A DNA stretch of 64,000 bases from the NCBI GenBank assembly GCA_030490835.1, contig CM059972.1:15105764-15169763 (forward strand). The letters are read 5' to 3'. The DNA is from Annona cherimola. Taxonomy: Eukaryota > Streptophyta > Magnoliopsida > Magnoliales > Annonaceae. Positions 11,291-23,517 of the stretch are shown piece by piece (the first letter of the stretch is position 1; every line of letters begins with the position of its first letter). The notes beneath the pieces are model-generated. The model saw only the letters and a list, made by a program, of their open reading frames with translations. It was not told where the DNA came from and did no database searches. Both the position numbers and the translations under genes were made by a program.

Positions 11291-12982
11291 ATTTTTAAAA
11301 TTTCAATCTTAATCCTATTTTTATATATAAACTCTAACTTTATTTTTGAAAATTGGGCTAAGTTAAGTTGTTGATTGACATTCTCCTATCAATATATTAG
11401 TTATTAATCTTATCTTTATTCAATCACAAATTCATCACTTAAAAAAGTTTAAAATGACAATTTATTATAAGAAAGTAAGGACAAATCAAAGACTGCTTTG
11501 AGGAAGAAAGAAAGAAACTTGATTTAGATCCTCTCCTTGCATTAAATAAAATAGTAACTCCATTTTGGAGAATGAAAACTACAATAATTTTCTATTTTGC
11601 AATTTAATATCAATATCATGACCATATACACAAATATTAACATCTAACCATAAGAGAGATCTTATTATGTCAATTGCAATAAAAAAAATCCAAAAACCGC
11701 AATAATATCAAGTCAAATAAGATTACAACAAGTTTAAACATCTAACTCTAAATCACAATATCTGACTTAAGCCCAAGTCCATAACACAAATTTCAAGTTT
11801 GAAGAATCAAATTATAACATCTAACTTAGGTCTTTAAGTTACAAATTACAACAGAACAAAATAAAATATCCCAAATTTCCAAAAAATCTTCATTGGTCTT
11901 GTCTTATTACTACCTCCAAGCCAAGAGTTTTTTTTTTTTTTTTTCCTAAAAGAAAATGCAAAACTTTAATATTATATTATATAATTGAACTTACGGACAT
12001 ATGTATATATATTCAAAAATATAACTAATACCTCTTGTAAATTAATTTTTTATTAGAAAAGGAGGTAAAGAGGCGCATGTTCCAATAAAAAAAAAAATAT
12101 TCATTTGAAAATAGTATTTGACTCCGTATTTATCTAGATCGTTGATTGCGTCCTTCATTTTTCAACAAATAATGCGTTGTGATCCATCCGTTCATCTGGC
12201 TAGCCTGAGTGATCTGGCTCATTCATGAATAGATGATTGATGCATTTTTATTTGTACATAATGGGTATGACCCACTAAGGTGAGATGTCTACACTTTCTT
12301 TTCATTTAAAAAAGCCGAATTGACTTGCATCATTATTATTTTTATTATTGTTTGTTAGACATAACTAATACCTAAATGATCCGGGAATTCTCTAAGCCTG
12401 TTTGGCAAATTTATAGTGTCTTGCCCATATGCTAAATTGCAATGATTCCGAGTAAATTTTTCTTTGATGCTTTTCGCAAGTGCGCAGTTGGTAAGAGGAT
12501 CCTTATCCCAGAATAACTCTGGAAGGCAGATTCTATTATTTGTGGATATTTTGCAGCATGAGCGGCTGTTATTATCAGTATTTTTTTTTCTTGTCAATGT
12601 ATTAGATGATTAAAATATGAAATATGGACCTCAGTTTTCACCAGAGTTACATAGTCATTTAATTTTCAACTTTGTTTTTGGCATGATTTGTCTGCCAGTC
12701 TCACCAGAATAAAATCCCACGTGGCTCCCAATATCAAACGAAGTCGACTATCATCATGTAATCCAGCTTAACGCTAGCATATGTAAGCTCACAGTCACGA
12801 GTGCACACACACACACACACACAAAAAAAGGCCTTTTATTTCGAGAGAGTCGGTCAAATACGACGTCGGCCATATAAAATAACAAATAAATATTCCAACA
12901 ACAAAAGTGTTGTGCTACTTTGGCGATTCTTGACTCTTGATACACAGGCACTCAAAAAGGGCTGCCAATCATAACTCATTCA
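11291..12982. other. AT-rich intergenic DNA, no gene recognised
   Basis: The only frame of note is an 80-codon minus-strand frame at 12,355-12,597 in a stretch of normal base composition. It has no domain I recognise and no obvious splice partners. A (CA)n microsatellite lies at 12,804-12,823 and a long poly-T run at about 11,928-11,944. Confidence 0.45.
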
Positions 12983-13353
12983 TGGAGGATGTTTCAATGC
13001 ACCATATTGCAAAATTTCTTTTTTTTTTTTTTTTATATATTTTTGAATTTTTTTATAAGATTGTTAATATAATTATATTTATTCTATAAGCCAAAATTTA
13101 CCATTTTTGGATAAGTGTATATATATTTTTCTGATTTTTTTAAAAACAAGGATATTTCAGCCATTTTCAGTGACTAAAATATCCCTGTTTTAAAAAATCA
13201 AAAATATATATTTATATATCTCCAAATATTGTAAAATTTAACACATAAGTTAACAATCTTATAAAAACTTTTCAAAAAAATATATAAAAAATGAAATGTT
13301 ACGCCCTGGTGCAATAAAATTTCAGTGCACCAGGGTACGTTGAAACATTCTCC
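12983..13353. mobile_element. Palindromic MITE, family P
   Basis: The left arm GGAGGATGTTTCAATGCACC is matched by an inverted right arm ending GTTGAAACATTCTCC. The two halves are complementary along most of their length, including TAAGATTGTTAATATAA and its inverse. The right end has an extra inner repeat (GCCCTGGTGCA and TGCACCAGGG). It is non-coding. Confidence 0.7.
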
Positions 13354-14050
13354 ATCATTTATGGACTGTCTCTCTTCTTGAACTATGCCTGTGGGTGAAT
13401 CTGAAAGTGGAAAAAAAAAAGAGAGAAAAAATCACCCCCGCACTCTAGATCAAAGGTCAATTCCTAATATGATTAACATACAATGCCGACCATGATATTT
13501 CCAGATAATAAGTGCATCTCACTCTAAACAGATAAAGCAAACAAGAAGAAATAGAAAAAAGAAAAAGAACTAGTCAACTATAGTTATAGAAGAATATAAA
13601 AAGAAATAGCACTAGAAAGAAAAAAAGCAACCACTTATTTGCAGGGGGCGGTGCGCTAGTCTACTTGATAATGCATATTTGCTTGCATGACAAGAAACAT
13701 TGGCCCCACTCTCACCAAGGAATTAAATAAAAACAGATAAGATCAATAAAAACCGATAGCGTCGGCCCACTTAGGATTTAATAATCAAAAGCATATAATT
13801 ATGTGGACCAAATCCATGCTTCGATTAGCGTACAACATTGACTTTCTCGAGTAGAAAATAAAAATTCTGCAGCACAATCACACCCTAGGAAACAAGAGCA
13901 AATTTTCCAACAACACTTTAGTCTCTAGCGCTTGCACACAAATTGAAAATTCTCTCTCTCTCTCTCTCTAGGTTGTAGAATATGATGTCAGCTTCTTTGC
14001 TAGAAAACAAATGCTAGCACGACACATCGCAGCAATGAATACAAAGAAAT
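13354..14050. other. Downstream flank of the AUG2 pseudogene
   Basis: AT-rich sequence with no recognised gene. A (TC)n microsatellite lies at 13,951-13,969. Confidence 0.4.
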
Positions 14051-14168
14051 TGCCCAGGATTTATAGGTTTTCTTGACTGGAGGAGGCCAAGATAGCCTCC
14101 TTTGGCTCATGCCCAGGATTTATAGGTTTTCTTGACTGGAGGAGGCCAAGATAGCCTCCTTTGGCTCA
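14051..14168. repeat. 59-bp perfect tandem duplication
   Basis: 14,051-14,109 is repeated exactly as 14,110-14,168, starting TGCCCAGGATTTATAGG each time. It covers the C-terminal coding end of the AUG2 pseudogene. The perfect identity suggests a recent event. Confidence 0.95.
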
Positions 14169-14478
14169 TGATATCACTCTTGAGTAAGGCTGCTCAGCTG
14201 GTTTTCTTCGTCTTCTTCAGCACCTTGGGTTTCAGACCCCCGTCCCCTGTTGCTTCTGATAAGTAGATCATCTGAGCTTACCTCCTCTCGCCAAGGCGAC
14301 AGTGTCACACATTCAGGTTCTCCTCCCCCTTGAGAACTATCTTTGGCAGGTGTGACAGGCAGAGATGATGGGCCACACACAGCTGTTGAAGCGTGGCAAC
14401 TAATTCCCTCATTGCAGACATTGTTTCAAAGTAGCGGGTGCATGATGCTAGAGCAACAGGACTTGGACACAACATTTC
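14051..14478 (-). pseudogene. AUG2: AUG2 pseudogene, exon block 6 with frameshifts and duplicated end
   Basis: From 14,478 the frame reads EMLCPSPVALASCTRYFE and on to LQQLCVAH. About position 14,366 the family-like continuation SSLPVTPAKDSSQ lies in another frame, which implies a one-base deletion. It then runs through CVTLSPWREEVSSDDLL to a stop at 14,174. The expected C-terminal phrase RRLSWPPPVKK is again in a different frame, just beyond. That C-terminal segment is present twice because of a 59-bp tandem duplication. Confidence 0.82.
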
Positions 14479-14517
14479 CTGCATCCAATGTTTTACGACA
14501 TATCAACACAACATTTC

Positions 14518-14808
14518 GGGTGTGTTTGGTTTGGGGTAAAACTTTTGATGAAAAGTTTTTGAGATAGAAGTTGTCACATTGATAGAAAATGATGTGATAT
14601 AATAGAAGTAATGATGAGAAGTAAAGAGAATAAAGTTAAAATAGATAGGTTAGTTGTATAGATAATTGTGTAGAAATGATTGAAAAGTAGGGTAGTTTGT
14701 ATAAGAAAATGTGAAAAAATAATTAAAAAATAGAGTAGTTATGGAGAGTGAAAAGTTTTAGATTGAAAAGTTTTGGTTGACATGTTTATATCCCAAACAA
14801 ACACACCC
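14518..14808. mobile_element. Tourist-like MITE in AUG2 intron, family T
   Basis: The ends are GGGTGTGTTTGGTTTGG and (inverted) GGGTGTGTTTGTTTGGG, with an exact 3-bp target duplication TTC on both sides (14,515-14,517 and 14,809-14,811). It is 291 bp, non-coding, and the best-preserved family member. It lies in the intron between blocks 6 and 5. Confidence 0.88.
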
Positions 14809-17189
14809 TTCATGCGGTGATGAAAACAGCATGCTTCCACTTAGAAGATGCCCTACCATGGGCTCACAAACCAGCTCAAATAGTCAATCTGCCAACCCAA
14901 GCGACTGAGTTTAAAATGAAACTCTAGTGCCATCATATCAACCTATAAGCTGTTATGGGCATCAGTTTATGGCATTCCCCGTCACCCATGGTCCCATTGA
15001 AAATGGATCATGGCCGATACCAAGTTTGATCGTATAACTTCAGCCGAAGACTTAAATCTAAAAACAGAAAGCATGATAAATGTAGCTGTAAAGTTTACGA
15101 TTGGTTAAGAGCCTATCCCTTTCACTTTCAGGAGCAGGCAGCAGCAGCAGCAGCAACAACAACTGTGTATCAGTTTTTTTCCCCCACTTAGCATATGATT
15201 CCATGCATCAGACCAAGTTGAATGAATTTTATCTGAGTAAATTTGTTTGGCTGAGCCTGACCTTGACTGGGCCAGTACCCTATTTTCACATTTCTACATT
15301 TTGAAAGAGTACTAAACTAAGCTTCAGGTAAACATACCCCCAAAATGAAGGCGTCTCTCTGAAATTCTGACTCCATTGGAAGTCCACAACAGATGCTGTC
15401 AGGGCCTCATAATCACTAGCAGCCTTTAACAGCAACTCAGAAAATTGCTTCTGCATACATTTCAAAAAGAATGTTGTTTAGATTTCACATTCATACCAGG
15501 CACATGAAGAGAAAATAAACACTTACATCATTTTAAATGATAGCAAATAGAAAGCACATTAAATTTGGCATATTGATGTGTGGCTGGGAAGTGCAGCATG
15601 GAATGAAGAAAATCAATTAACCTATTCCTTTTGAGCCAGAGATGTTTAAGATACCAAGGCACAGATTATCCATCATACCTAAAATGTATTTACTAATTTA
15701 TTGAATGGTTTTGTCACTTTAGAAAATTTTTTGATGAGATACAACTAAAGTAGGATCAAAGATTTAGAACTACGATGCTGTAAACATGGAATGGATTAGA
15801 GTCTAGAACTACAATGCTGAAAACATGGAATGGATTAAGAGTCTTAGCTCTCCCTAATGAGACAGCTGAAAATGGAGGGAAAGCCCCTCATCACTGTACA
15901 AGGTTGGACCATTCATTAGCAATTAATTGCAATCCCATCTTTAGAGAAATCAAGGTCATTTCGTTTCAAAGATCAAGATTGTATTTTGATAATCAGCCCC
16001 AGGATAAGCATGCTCTTTTCAAAAATACTGTTGATCCTTCTACACGTTTTGTTAACAGAATGCAAAGAATGTGCTCCATAAGATCCCTTTTCTTTTGTTT
16101 TGGTCCTTGCTTTTAAATGTTTTATAACATTGAAATTTGAACATATTCAGCTAAGATGATATCTGTGAAATTTTGAATTCAGCAAAAACAACTTCCTCTG
16201 TTCTACATGTTGGAAGCAACAAAAATGCTAAAGGATATGTTTATTGACACACCCATTAGGTTAAGGCTTTTACCCCACCAGAGATTCCTCTCCCCAAAAT
16301 GACTGAAACATCAAACACAGGAAGCCATTTGCTCCTGGGGAACTGAGGTTTAATTAACAACAAAGGGCTCATGGATCTTTGGATTGTCGGAAACTCAGAA
16401 AACCAGTGTTAAAAAAATTTGCTACTTTCAGGCTGTTATTTTTATCTTCTTTTCAAATCGGATGGAAATGCAATAGTGATCTGGTTGAATGTCTAACCGA
16501 GGCTGTGATTAAACATATTATTGAAAGGGAAAGCATAGAAAAGTGTAAGTGAAAGGAAAAAATAAAAATAGAAATGTCGCAATGAACTCAAAATTCAGGA
16601 AAAGAATTTCATCAAAAAAAAAAAAAAAATTCAGGAAAAGAACCAAGTAGAACTCATTAGACATCGTTCAATAGAATAGCAAGTAATAACTTATGAATTA
16701 AGCTGTCCAATTTGCCAAGCTGTTAATGCCATGAACTTTCCGATACAATTAACTAAGTAATACGGAAATTCACAAATTTTTAATAAGAAAAAGGAGAAAT
16801 GAGATGCCCCAAGAAAATGGAAAGCACTTCACATCATGGCATCCACTATATAAACAAAGCATCAGTAATAATGAAGGTAACGATAATTGGGAAAAGTAAA
16901 GCCAAACACAGTAACACAATTATGAGACAAGGTGATCAGTAATCCAAAACATAGGAACAGACACAGAGTATGCAGTATACTAATTTGAAAGTACAAACCT
17001 GCAAGTTTCAAAATAACTGCCCTGCAATTCAATATAAATGTGACATTGTAGTCAGTAGTTTACATTATATGTATTCCCTTACATAGTATGAAGTATGAAC
17101 TATAAACTAAGCCAGCAGGCGATATAGTAGGCTTTTAATAATCTACATCATCATGATCATTTAGTAAAACATAATAGTAGATCATCAAC
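14809..17189. other. AUG2 introns (between blocks 6-5 and 5-4)
   Basis: Apart from block 5 this is intronic sequence. A CAG/CAA repeat lies at about 15,137-15,160, and an imperfect tandem duplication at about 15,763-15,840 contains AACATGGAATGGATTA twice. A 100-codon plus-strand frame at 15,814 shows no recognised domain and is probably chance. Confidence 0.55.
15338..15450 (-). pseudogene. AUG2: AUG2 pseudogene, exon block 5
   Basis: 113 bp, beginning [17 protein letters not shown] after acceptor TATGCAG and ending in SFWG at a GTATGT donor. Joining it to block 6 leaves the frame one base short, so a single-base loss occurred at one side of this junction. Confidence 0.85.
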
Positions 17190-17258
17190 CTGATATGCTG
17201 CTTCTACAGGAATGCGGTCAAGCGAATATGGTTGCTGAAGTCGAGCAATTACACGATC
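17190..17258 (-). pseudogene. AUG2: AUG2 pseudogene, exon block 4, lost acceptor
   Basis: 69 bp, 23 codons, from [17 protein letters not shown] to EAAYQ, followed by a GTTGAT donor. The bases just before GATCGTG are TTTGGCTG, so the AG required at the 3' splice site is absent. This alone should cause exon skipping or cryptic splicing. Confidence 0.82.
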
Positions 17259-17854
17259 CAGCCAAAGCAAATCCATGTCAATGGATCAGGATGTAGCATT
17301 AATATGAGCCCAAAGAACTCACTCAAACTTATATCTATATAACACAAAATAAACCTGTGAATAGGCGGCCACCTTAAAGCATTACGATAAATTAAAATCT
17401 GGATAAGAAAATCCCATATACCCCCACTTTCAAGTTGCTTAATTCCCCCGTCCTTCCAAATAGGTGACAGTGATATCAATCCCAAAGTATCATATTGCTA
17501 AGTCCTGTCCTTAATTTCATTTTAGTTCTTTGAATATGGGAAGGAATGTCACTAAAAATTAATTATAAACTAGAAACCCATCTTCTCATGACAAATTCCC
17601 AGTATCTTAGCTTCTAATAAGATGCCAGACTCCATCATCTTTTTAAATAACGTGGTTGGTATATGTAACTTCAAGACCCCAAATCTTTAGTTACTTACAC
17701 TGTATCTGGCTAACATCAAAGTAACATCTATGACAATCCACTTACAATGTTTTTCCTTCTTCAGGTTTTTATATCAAATGCATGTTTTCACTCTTACAAG
17801 GTGAAGCAGCATTACAAGAAACCACTGTACTTGCATTACCACATGAATAAAAGC

Positions 17855-18290
17855 GGACCCATGTAACCCTCTTCATTTTTAAGATTTTGATCTTTGGTGG
17901 AAAATCCAATTCGTTCATCGTATTTAACATCGTTTGTTTATCTACGAGACCAAGTTTCATCCCAATCAAGCATGTTTATGAGCTACATTGTTGAAAAATA
18001 TATTCATGTGTAAATTATGAAAAATGTTTAAATCCATTCACACATGTATTAAAATGTAATAATACTTTGTAGAATCATTTATCTATATAGTAGTGATATT
18101 TTAGATGATTTAGATGTTGAAAAACTACTTTAAAATTAATATTCTAGTATTAAACCAGTTTATTTGGAACTAAACAAATAAAAGGGTTTCTAAGATACCA
18201 TAAATGATGCTAAATACAATGAATGAAGTAGATTTTCCATCAACTATCAAGTTTTGAAAAACGGAGGGAGTTACATAGAAGCGGGACCAT
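17855..18290. mobile_element. R1 family long-TIR MITE, copy 2, in AUG2 intron
   Basis: The inverted ends are well preserved: ATGTAACCCTCTTCATTTTT near the start and, inverted, CTATGTAACTCCCTCCGTTT near the end. Each is followed inward by a GATTTT..GAAAATCC..TTCATTGTATTTA-like stretch, so each TIR is about 85 bp. The interior shares ATGTATTAAAATGTAATA with the other copies. It is non-coding. Confidence 0.72.
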
Positions 18291-19986
18291 ATTATCATAT
18301 TGTCATAGGTTAGCATCTCTGATTATATATATAAAAAAAGTTAGCATCTCTAATGGGTATGATATCTCAAAATCATTCATAGTAAATAAATAAACCATTC
18401 TTAAAAAAAGTAATGCCATTGACTAGATGAACTGATAGATTTTGTCCTCTAGGGAAAAATGCAGGATTCAAAGTAAAATAGTCATAAATTCAGTTTCATT
18501 TCAAGTATCATTAACGATTGATCTGAAAACGTGTATCCAGATCACCAATCTTATCACCAATGCCAGAAGATTGTAGCCCATTTAGGAAAAAAGGGAAAAC
18601 TTATTGAGAGTATCCTGTTTGGATTATTGTTCACCTTATCAATAACATTGATGAAAAATGCAATATGGGACATAGATAATGAGAAGGGTACATTTAAATG
18701 AAAAAGCAATGTGGATTGTAAATAAACAAATTCAAAAGAAATAGCCATATTGAACCAACATGTCCAATGCTCAGTTCAACGAAAAATCTTCAGGATTTCA
18801 TAAATTTTTGTTAGCAATACCAATCACATTAATTAAATATGGCCCTAATGAATCAGACATTTGCAAATTGCAATTCACTTGATCAAACTGAGCATCCAAA
18901 TAGTCTAAATGATATTTCTTGCCAATGTATAGCCACTTTTTACTGATAATTAAAGATGTTTACCTTGTTCTGAATGACTTCTTTTAAAATAGCAGTAATC
19001 CTTGCAAGTGAATCACACTTCTTTTCAATTTCACTAACATGTGTTAGATGTGCAACATTCTTGTCATCCTATTGCATCAAAAATATGTATATTAGAGAAA
19101 AGACGTTCCACAACAAAATTTTTTGAATCAGTATCTTCAAAGAAAATGATAAAATATTAGAAACACGAACAAATTTAGATGAAAAAACTTTCTTTCTGAC
19201 AGAAGGCTGCATAAATTGCATAAGAACAAGAAATGCTGGTCTTAAACTGAAAGAGGTGAAGGGTAAATTCTCCTTCACATGTCAGGTTACAAAAAAAGTG
19301 AGAGTTATGTTTTTCATTAACTATTGATTTCTACAAGATAATAAATCTACAACTACTATGCATCAACTTGAAACATACAAACGTACAAAAGCCATGAGAA
19401 TAGTGGTTGTGATTACATAAAACTTAATGTAACACAGTCCATTACTTTCTTCATTCTTGATTGTTTGGTTGTTAAAGTGCAACTCTTTTTACTCCGATAC
19501 TTGCATTTTTCATTGGATTGTTAACATCCAATACTGCCTGAATTCTGTCAAATATTGAATGAGCCGAACAATGGCTTTTGCAATGAAGGGGTTATCATGA
19601 ATGTGCAACAGGGAAGCTACAACATTTGACATTCAGTATCCTGATATCTTTAGCTTAGAGGACCATTGATTCTCACGCTTCCCTTAGTCCATTTGTATGC
19701 TTTAAACTTCAACAGCATGTCAGGAGACCACAAACCCTCACATACTCAATTTTGCATCTCTGCCTGTTTTCTTCATTAGTTCAGTGTCCGAAAATTAAGT
19801 AGCTGTTCGCATATTATTTGTCCTTCTAATGGACCATTATCTAAGCTAACTTTGGGAAGATAAATATTTGAAGAGCTCAAGCATCTCAAGCATCCAAGAA
19901 AGAATCCTTGATTCGTCCTTATTGAAGTATCTGCTTTCGGTCTTAAATTTCTACTATTCTGGATATCTTTGTTGACAATTACAGAG
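18291..19986. other. AUG2 intron sequence
   Basis: Except for exon block 3 at 18,964-19,068, this stretch holds no recognisable feature. It is the intron flank into which the retrotransposon inserted at CAGAG. Confidence 0.6.
18964..19068 (-). pseudogene. AUG2: AUG2 pseudogene, exon block 3
   Basis: 105 bp, 35 codons, with acceptor GCAATAG and donor GTAAAC. It reads [17 protein letters not shown] through LKEVIQNK without a break. It is the downstream neighbour of the retrotransposon-bearing intron. Confidence 0.87.
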
Positions 19987-20377
19987 TGATAGAATCTAAC
20001 TGAAATTTTATTCAGTTATTGAAGAATTCTACAAGTATGTATTTCCGACGATATAGATCAATTGGATATCTTGCTTTACAAGGACAACAAGCAAAAAATG
20101 AAATACTCTGATATTTGAATCTTTGACAATGAACTCTCCCGCTCTCTGCTTTATTTATAATGCTCCGATCAGTTGCCACCTCCCACCCGGCTACTCGTTC
20201 CCCTGCTCTTGCTGCACGAGCTTTCTTGTCATGCGTCTAGCCAAGGGTTCTGGTCTCCACCTTGTCCTAGGCCTCAAGGACTCCCTGGGCCTTAAGTAGT
20301 AGTCCCGAGCAACACGGTCCTCTTGAGCCTGGGACTCATCTGGATCTGCGTGGGGTCCATCCTGATGGTCCCTATCA
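19987..20377 (-). repeat. 3' LTR of the Reina-type element
   Basis: 391 bp, a near-copy of 24,884-25,274. On the minus strand its first part is read as the last 61 codons of the polyprotein, so this LTR also has coding function. Confidence 0.95.
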
Positions 20378-21702
20378 TCCCCGCCCTCCTGAAAACTGAC
20401 TTGGTCCTCCAAGTCAAAGTGGAAACCAGGAAAGCGTCGACGGAAAGAAGACAACTCCTCCCAAGAATTGTCATAAGCTGGCAGCCCCTTCCAGTGTACA
20501 AGAATTTCCACGTATTCCCGTCGACCCTTGAAGACTCGACGATGATCCAGAACCTCAGCAGGCAACACTTGCAGCTCATCTGCGACTGTAGTTGTAGGCA
20601 ATTCCGAAGCTGTCAATGAAGGGTCTGCACAAGGTTTAAGTAATGAAACATGGAAAATCAGATGAATGCTTGATGATGCAGGCAACTCCAGTCTGTAAGC
20701 CACAGGGCCAATGCGCTAGATCACTTGACAAGGCCCGTAGTAACGCGCTGCGAGCTTGTGCATTCGCCCTGATCTTAGAGAGGATTGACGAAAGGGTTGA
20801 AGACGCAAATAGACCCGATCGCCCACCTGAAAAACCCGTTCTCGGCATCCTTTATTTGCTTGTTGCTTCATCCGCAATTGGGCCAGTTCCAGATTTCCCT
20901 TGAGTTGTTGCAACAGCAAATCTCGATCCCTCAATTGCGCATCAATTGCTGGAAGATTGCACGACCCGGATTCATAGGTAGGAATGGTTGGTGACTAGCG
21001 CCCATACACAACCTCAAAGGGCGTGCTCTGTATTGCAAAGTGAAAAGTCGTATTGTACCACAGCTCCGCCCAAGGAAGCATGTCAACCCATCGTGAAGGA
21101 CGATCCATACAAAAACACTGAAGATAAGACTCTAAAGTGCGATTGACAACCTCCGTCTGACCATCCGTCTCAGGATGGTAAGTTGTGCTATACTTCAAGT
21201 CCGTTTGATGCTCCCGAAAAAATGCCTTCCAAAATGTGCTAAGAAAAATGAGATCGCGATCAGATATAATAGTTCGAGGGAACCCATGGAGGCGCACCAC
21301 ATTATGCACGAAAGCTTTGGCAATGACAACAGCGGTGTAAGGGTGTTGAAGAGCACACAAGTGAGCATATTTGGAGAGGTGGTCCACGACGACCATTATG
21401 GATGTGCGCCCTTTAGAGCAAGGCAACCCATCGATGAAATCCATTGACACATCCGACCACACTGACTAAGGGATAGGCAAAGGTTGAAGCAACCCGGCTG
21501 GACTCTGAGCTTCATACTTCGATTGATTGCAAATGTGACACGCTGCCATATGAGCACGCACTGCTGCCTTCAATCCCTTCCAATTGAAATGCTCTTGAAT
21601 ACGTCTGCAAGTACGCAGCACACCAGCATGTCCTCCTAAAGAAGAATCGTGAAAATGTCGGAGAAGAACCGCAATGTGGATACTGTCTTCCGGAATCAAC
21701 AA
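20191..21702 (-). pseudogene. Chromovirus integrase with C-terminal chromodomain
   Basis: The zinc-binding HHCC region (HFHDSSLGGH ... CHICNQSK) lies at 21,466-21,702. A stop at 21,463-21,465 separates it from the catalytic core. There all three acidic residues are present: MDFIDGLP, ISDRDL and TDGQTEVVNR, with 35 residues between the second Asp and the Glu. Two more in-frame stops (about 20,995 and 20,704) separate the GPY/F-like region (GDRVYLRLQPF) and the chromodomain (VLDHRRVFKG, EILVHWKG, NSWEEL). The chromodomain normally directs integration toward marked chromatin. The last 61 residues are encoded inside the 3' LTR. Confidence 0.9.
20378..20390 (-). other. Polypurine tract of the Reina-type element
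   Basis: AGGAGGGCGGGGA on the minus strand abuts the 3' LTR. It lies inside the polyprotein reading frame. Confidence 0.8.
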
Positions 21703-21802
21703 CCTTCCCTTTTTGAACAGATGACCACCTTGATCGAATACTGCGGGAAGCTCATAGGATCCTAAATCACCCTTTCTCTAAGATCTGACAATGCCCTAGT
21801 AG

Positions 21803-23499
21803 CTAAGCATTCTTGTAGCAAAATTTCATGAAGGGGAAAGTGTTGGTAGCTGATTGAAATATGAGAAAGTTCAGCTCGCCTGGACAGAGCATTCGCTGCT
21901 GTATTGGACGCCCCTCGTTTGTACTCCACACAAAAATCATAGCCATGAGCTTAACCAACCACTTTTGTTGTACAGGTGTGAGTACCCTTTGATGCGTCAA
22001 GAAACGCAAGCTGTTGTGATCTGTGCGAACCACAAAGCGTTGGCCAATAAGGTAGGCCCTCCATTTCCTGACAGCGAGGACTACCGCCATGAGTTCCTGT
22101 TCATAAGTGGATTTACCATGACGAGTCGGCGACAAGGCTTTACTGAAGAATGCCACCGGATGCTCATCCTGCAAAAGGACGGCCCCAATCCCAGAAGCAG
22201 ATGCATCGCACTCTACCATGAAAGTCTTATTGAAATCCGGTAGTGCTAGAATGGGAGGCCGTAACATGGTTGTTCTCAGCCTTTCAAAGGCAGCTTGTGC
22301 CTCATCATCCCAGACGAAGGCGTCCTTCCGAAGTAATTTCGTCAGTGGTGCCGCTAGTATGCCATAACCTTGAATAAATTTCCGATAATAACCAGTAAGC
22401 CCCAAAAAGGACCTAAGCTGCTTTGCAGTTTTCGGGCGAGGCCAGTTTCTTATTGCCTCCAACTTTTCTCCGTCTGCTGCCACCCCTTCCTGGGAAACCA
22501 CATGACCCAAATACTGTATAACAGTTCGTCCAAAATCACATTTGGCCCGGTTGGCTACCAATGAATGATCACTTAGCACTTGAAGGGCGATGGTCAGGTG
22601 GCAAATATGCTCTATCCAAGATGGGCTATACACTAATATATCATTAAAAAAAAACCAAAATGAAATTCCGCAGATAAGGCTGGAATACACGATTCATGAG
22701 GGCCTGGAAAGTTGCAGGTGCGTTCGAAAGGCCAAAAGGGCATGACAAGGAATTCATATTGCCCTTGATGGGTTCTAAAGGCTGTTTTATGCGCATCTGC
22801 CGGATGCATCAAAATCTGATGGTAACCCGATTTAAGATCAAGTTTAGAAAAGAACCTGGTACCCGACAATTCATCCAACAATTCATCAATAATGGGAATG
22901 GGAAACTTATCTTTGATAGTGATTTGATTGAGAGCTCGATAGTCAATACACATACGCCATGATTGGTCCTTCTTTTTAACCAATAAAACAGGAGCAGAGT
23001 AAGGACTTGTGCTAGGCTAGATGAGGCCTTTTTGGAGCAAATCTCTAATTTGGTTTTCAATTTCAGCTTTGTGATGATGCGCATATCGGTAAGGTCGTAC
23101 CAAAGCTGGAGATGAACCATGCTGAATATTAATATGGTGCTCTAAGCCCCTCGATGGCGGCAACCCTTTAGGTGGCTCGAACACCCTTGGAAACCTGGAC
23201 AGTAAAGACTCCAATTGTTGGACCTGTTCCGGAAGTAGAGCAGTCGAAGGCTTCAGGGACAATGCCTCTTACTGGCTATACAAGAGCATAAGCTGGTTGC
23301 CTCGCGTTTGTTCCTTACGGATTGATTTACAGGAAGTTGTCCTTGTTGCACTAGTCTGCAGTCCTTGCAATTGATATCTACGGCCCTCCTTAACAAAACA
23401 CATAGTCATCTCCTCCCAGTCACAAATCACCTTCTCTAAGCTTTTCAACCATCTCACCCCAAGTATAACATCAGCAGCCCCAATTGTCAGCGGAAACAA
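21803..23499 (-). pseudogene. Chromovirus protease end, reverse transcriptase and RNase H, broken
   Basis: After the stop at 23,518 the frame goes on with the protease end (AADVILGVRWLKSLEKV). An in-frame stop near 23,269 and another near 23,017 precede the RT, recognised by [18 protein letters not shown] and [15 protein letters not shown] frameshift after YEFLVMPF (about 22,745) moves reading to a second frame. The RT catalytic pair reads FFNDILVYS, with Asn where the first Asp is expected. RNase H follows with ECDASASGIGAVL and VVRTDHNSLRFL. Another frameshift after KWLVKLMAM (about 21,960) ends the domain. The reverse transcriptase and RNase H would copy the element's RNA into DNA; these lesions make this copy incompetent. 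Confidence 0.9.
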
Positions 23500-23517
23500 A
23501 TTAACTTCTGTACAATA

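Noticed and set aside
12355..12597. 80-codon minus-strand frame
   Set aside because: It has ordinary composition but no recognised family and no supporting neighbours; kept only as a remark.
15814..16116. 100-codon plus-strand frame
   Set aside because: It lies in an intron of the AUG2 pseudogene, has no domain and no splice context.
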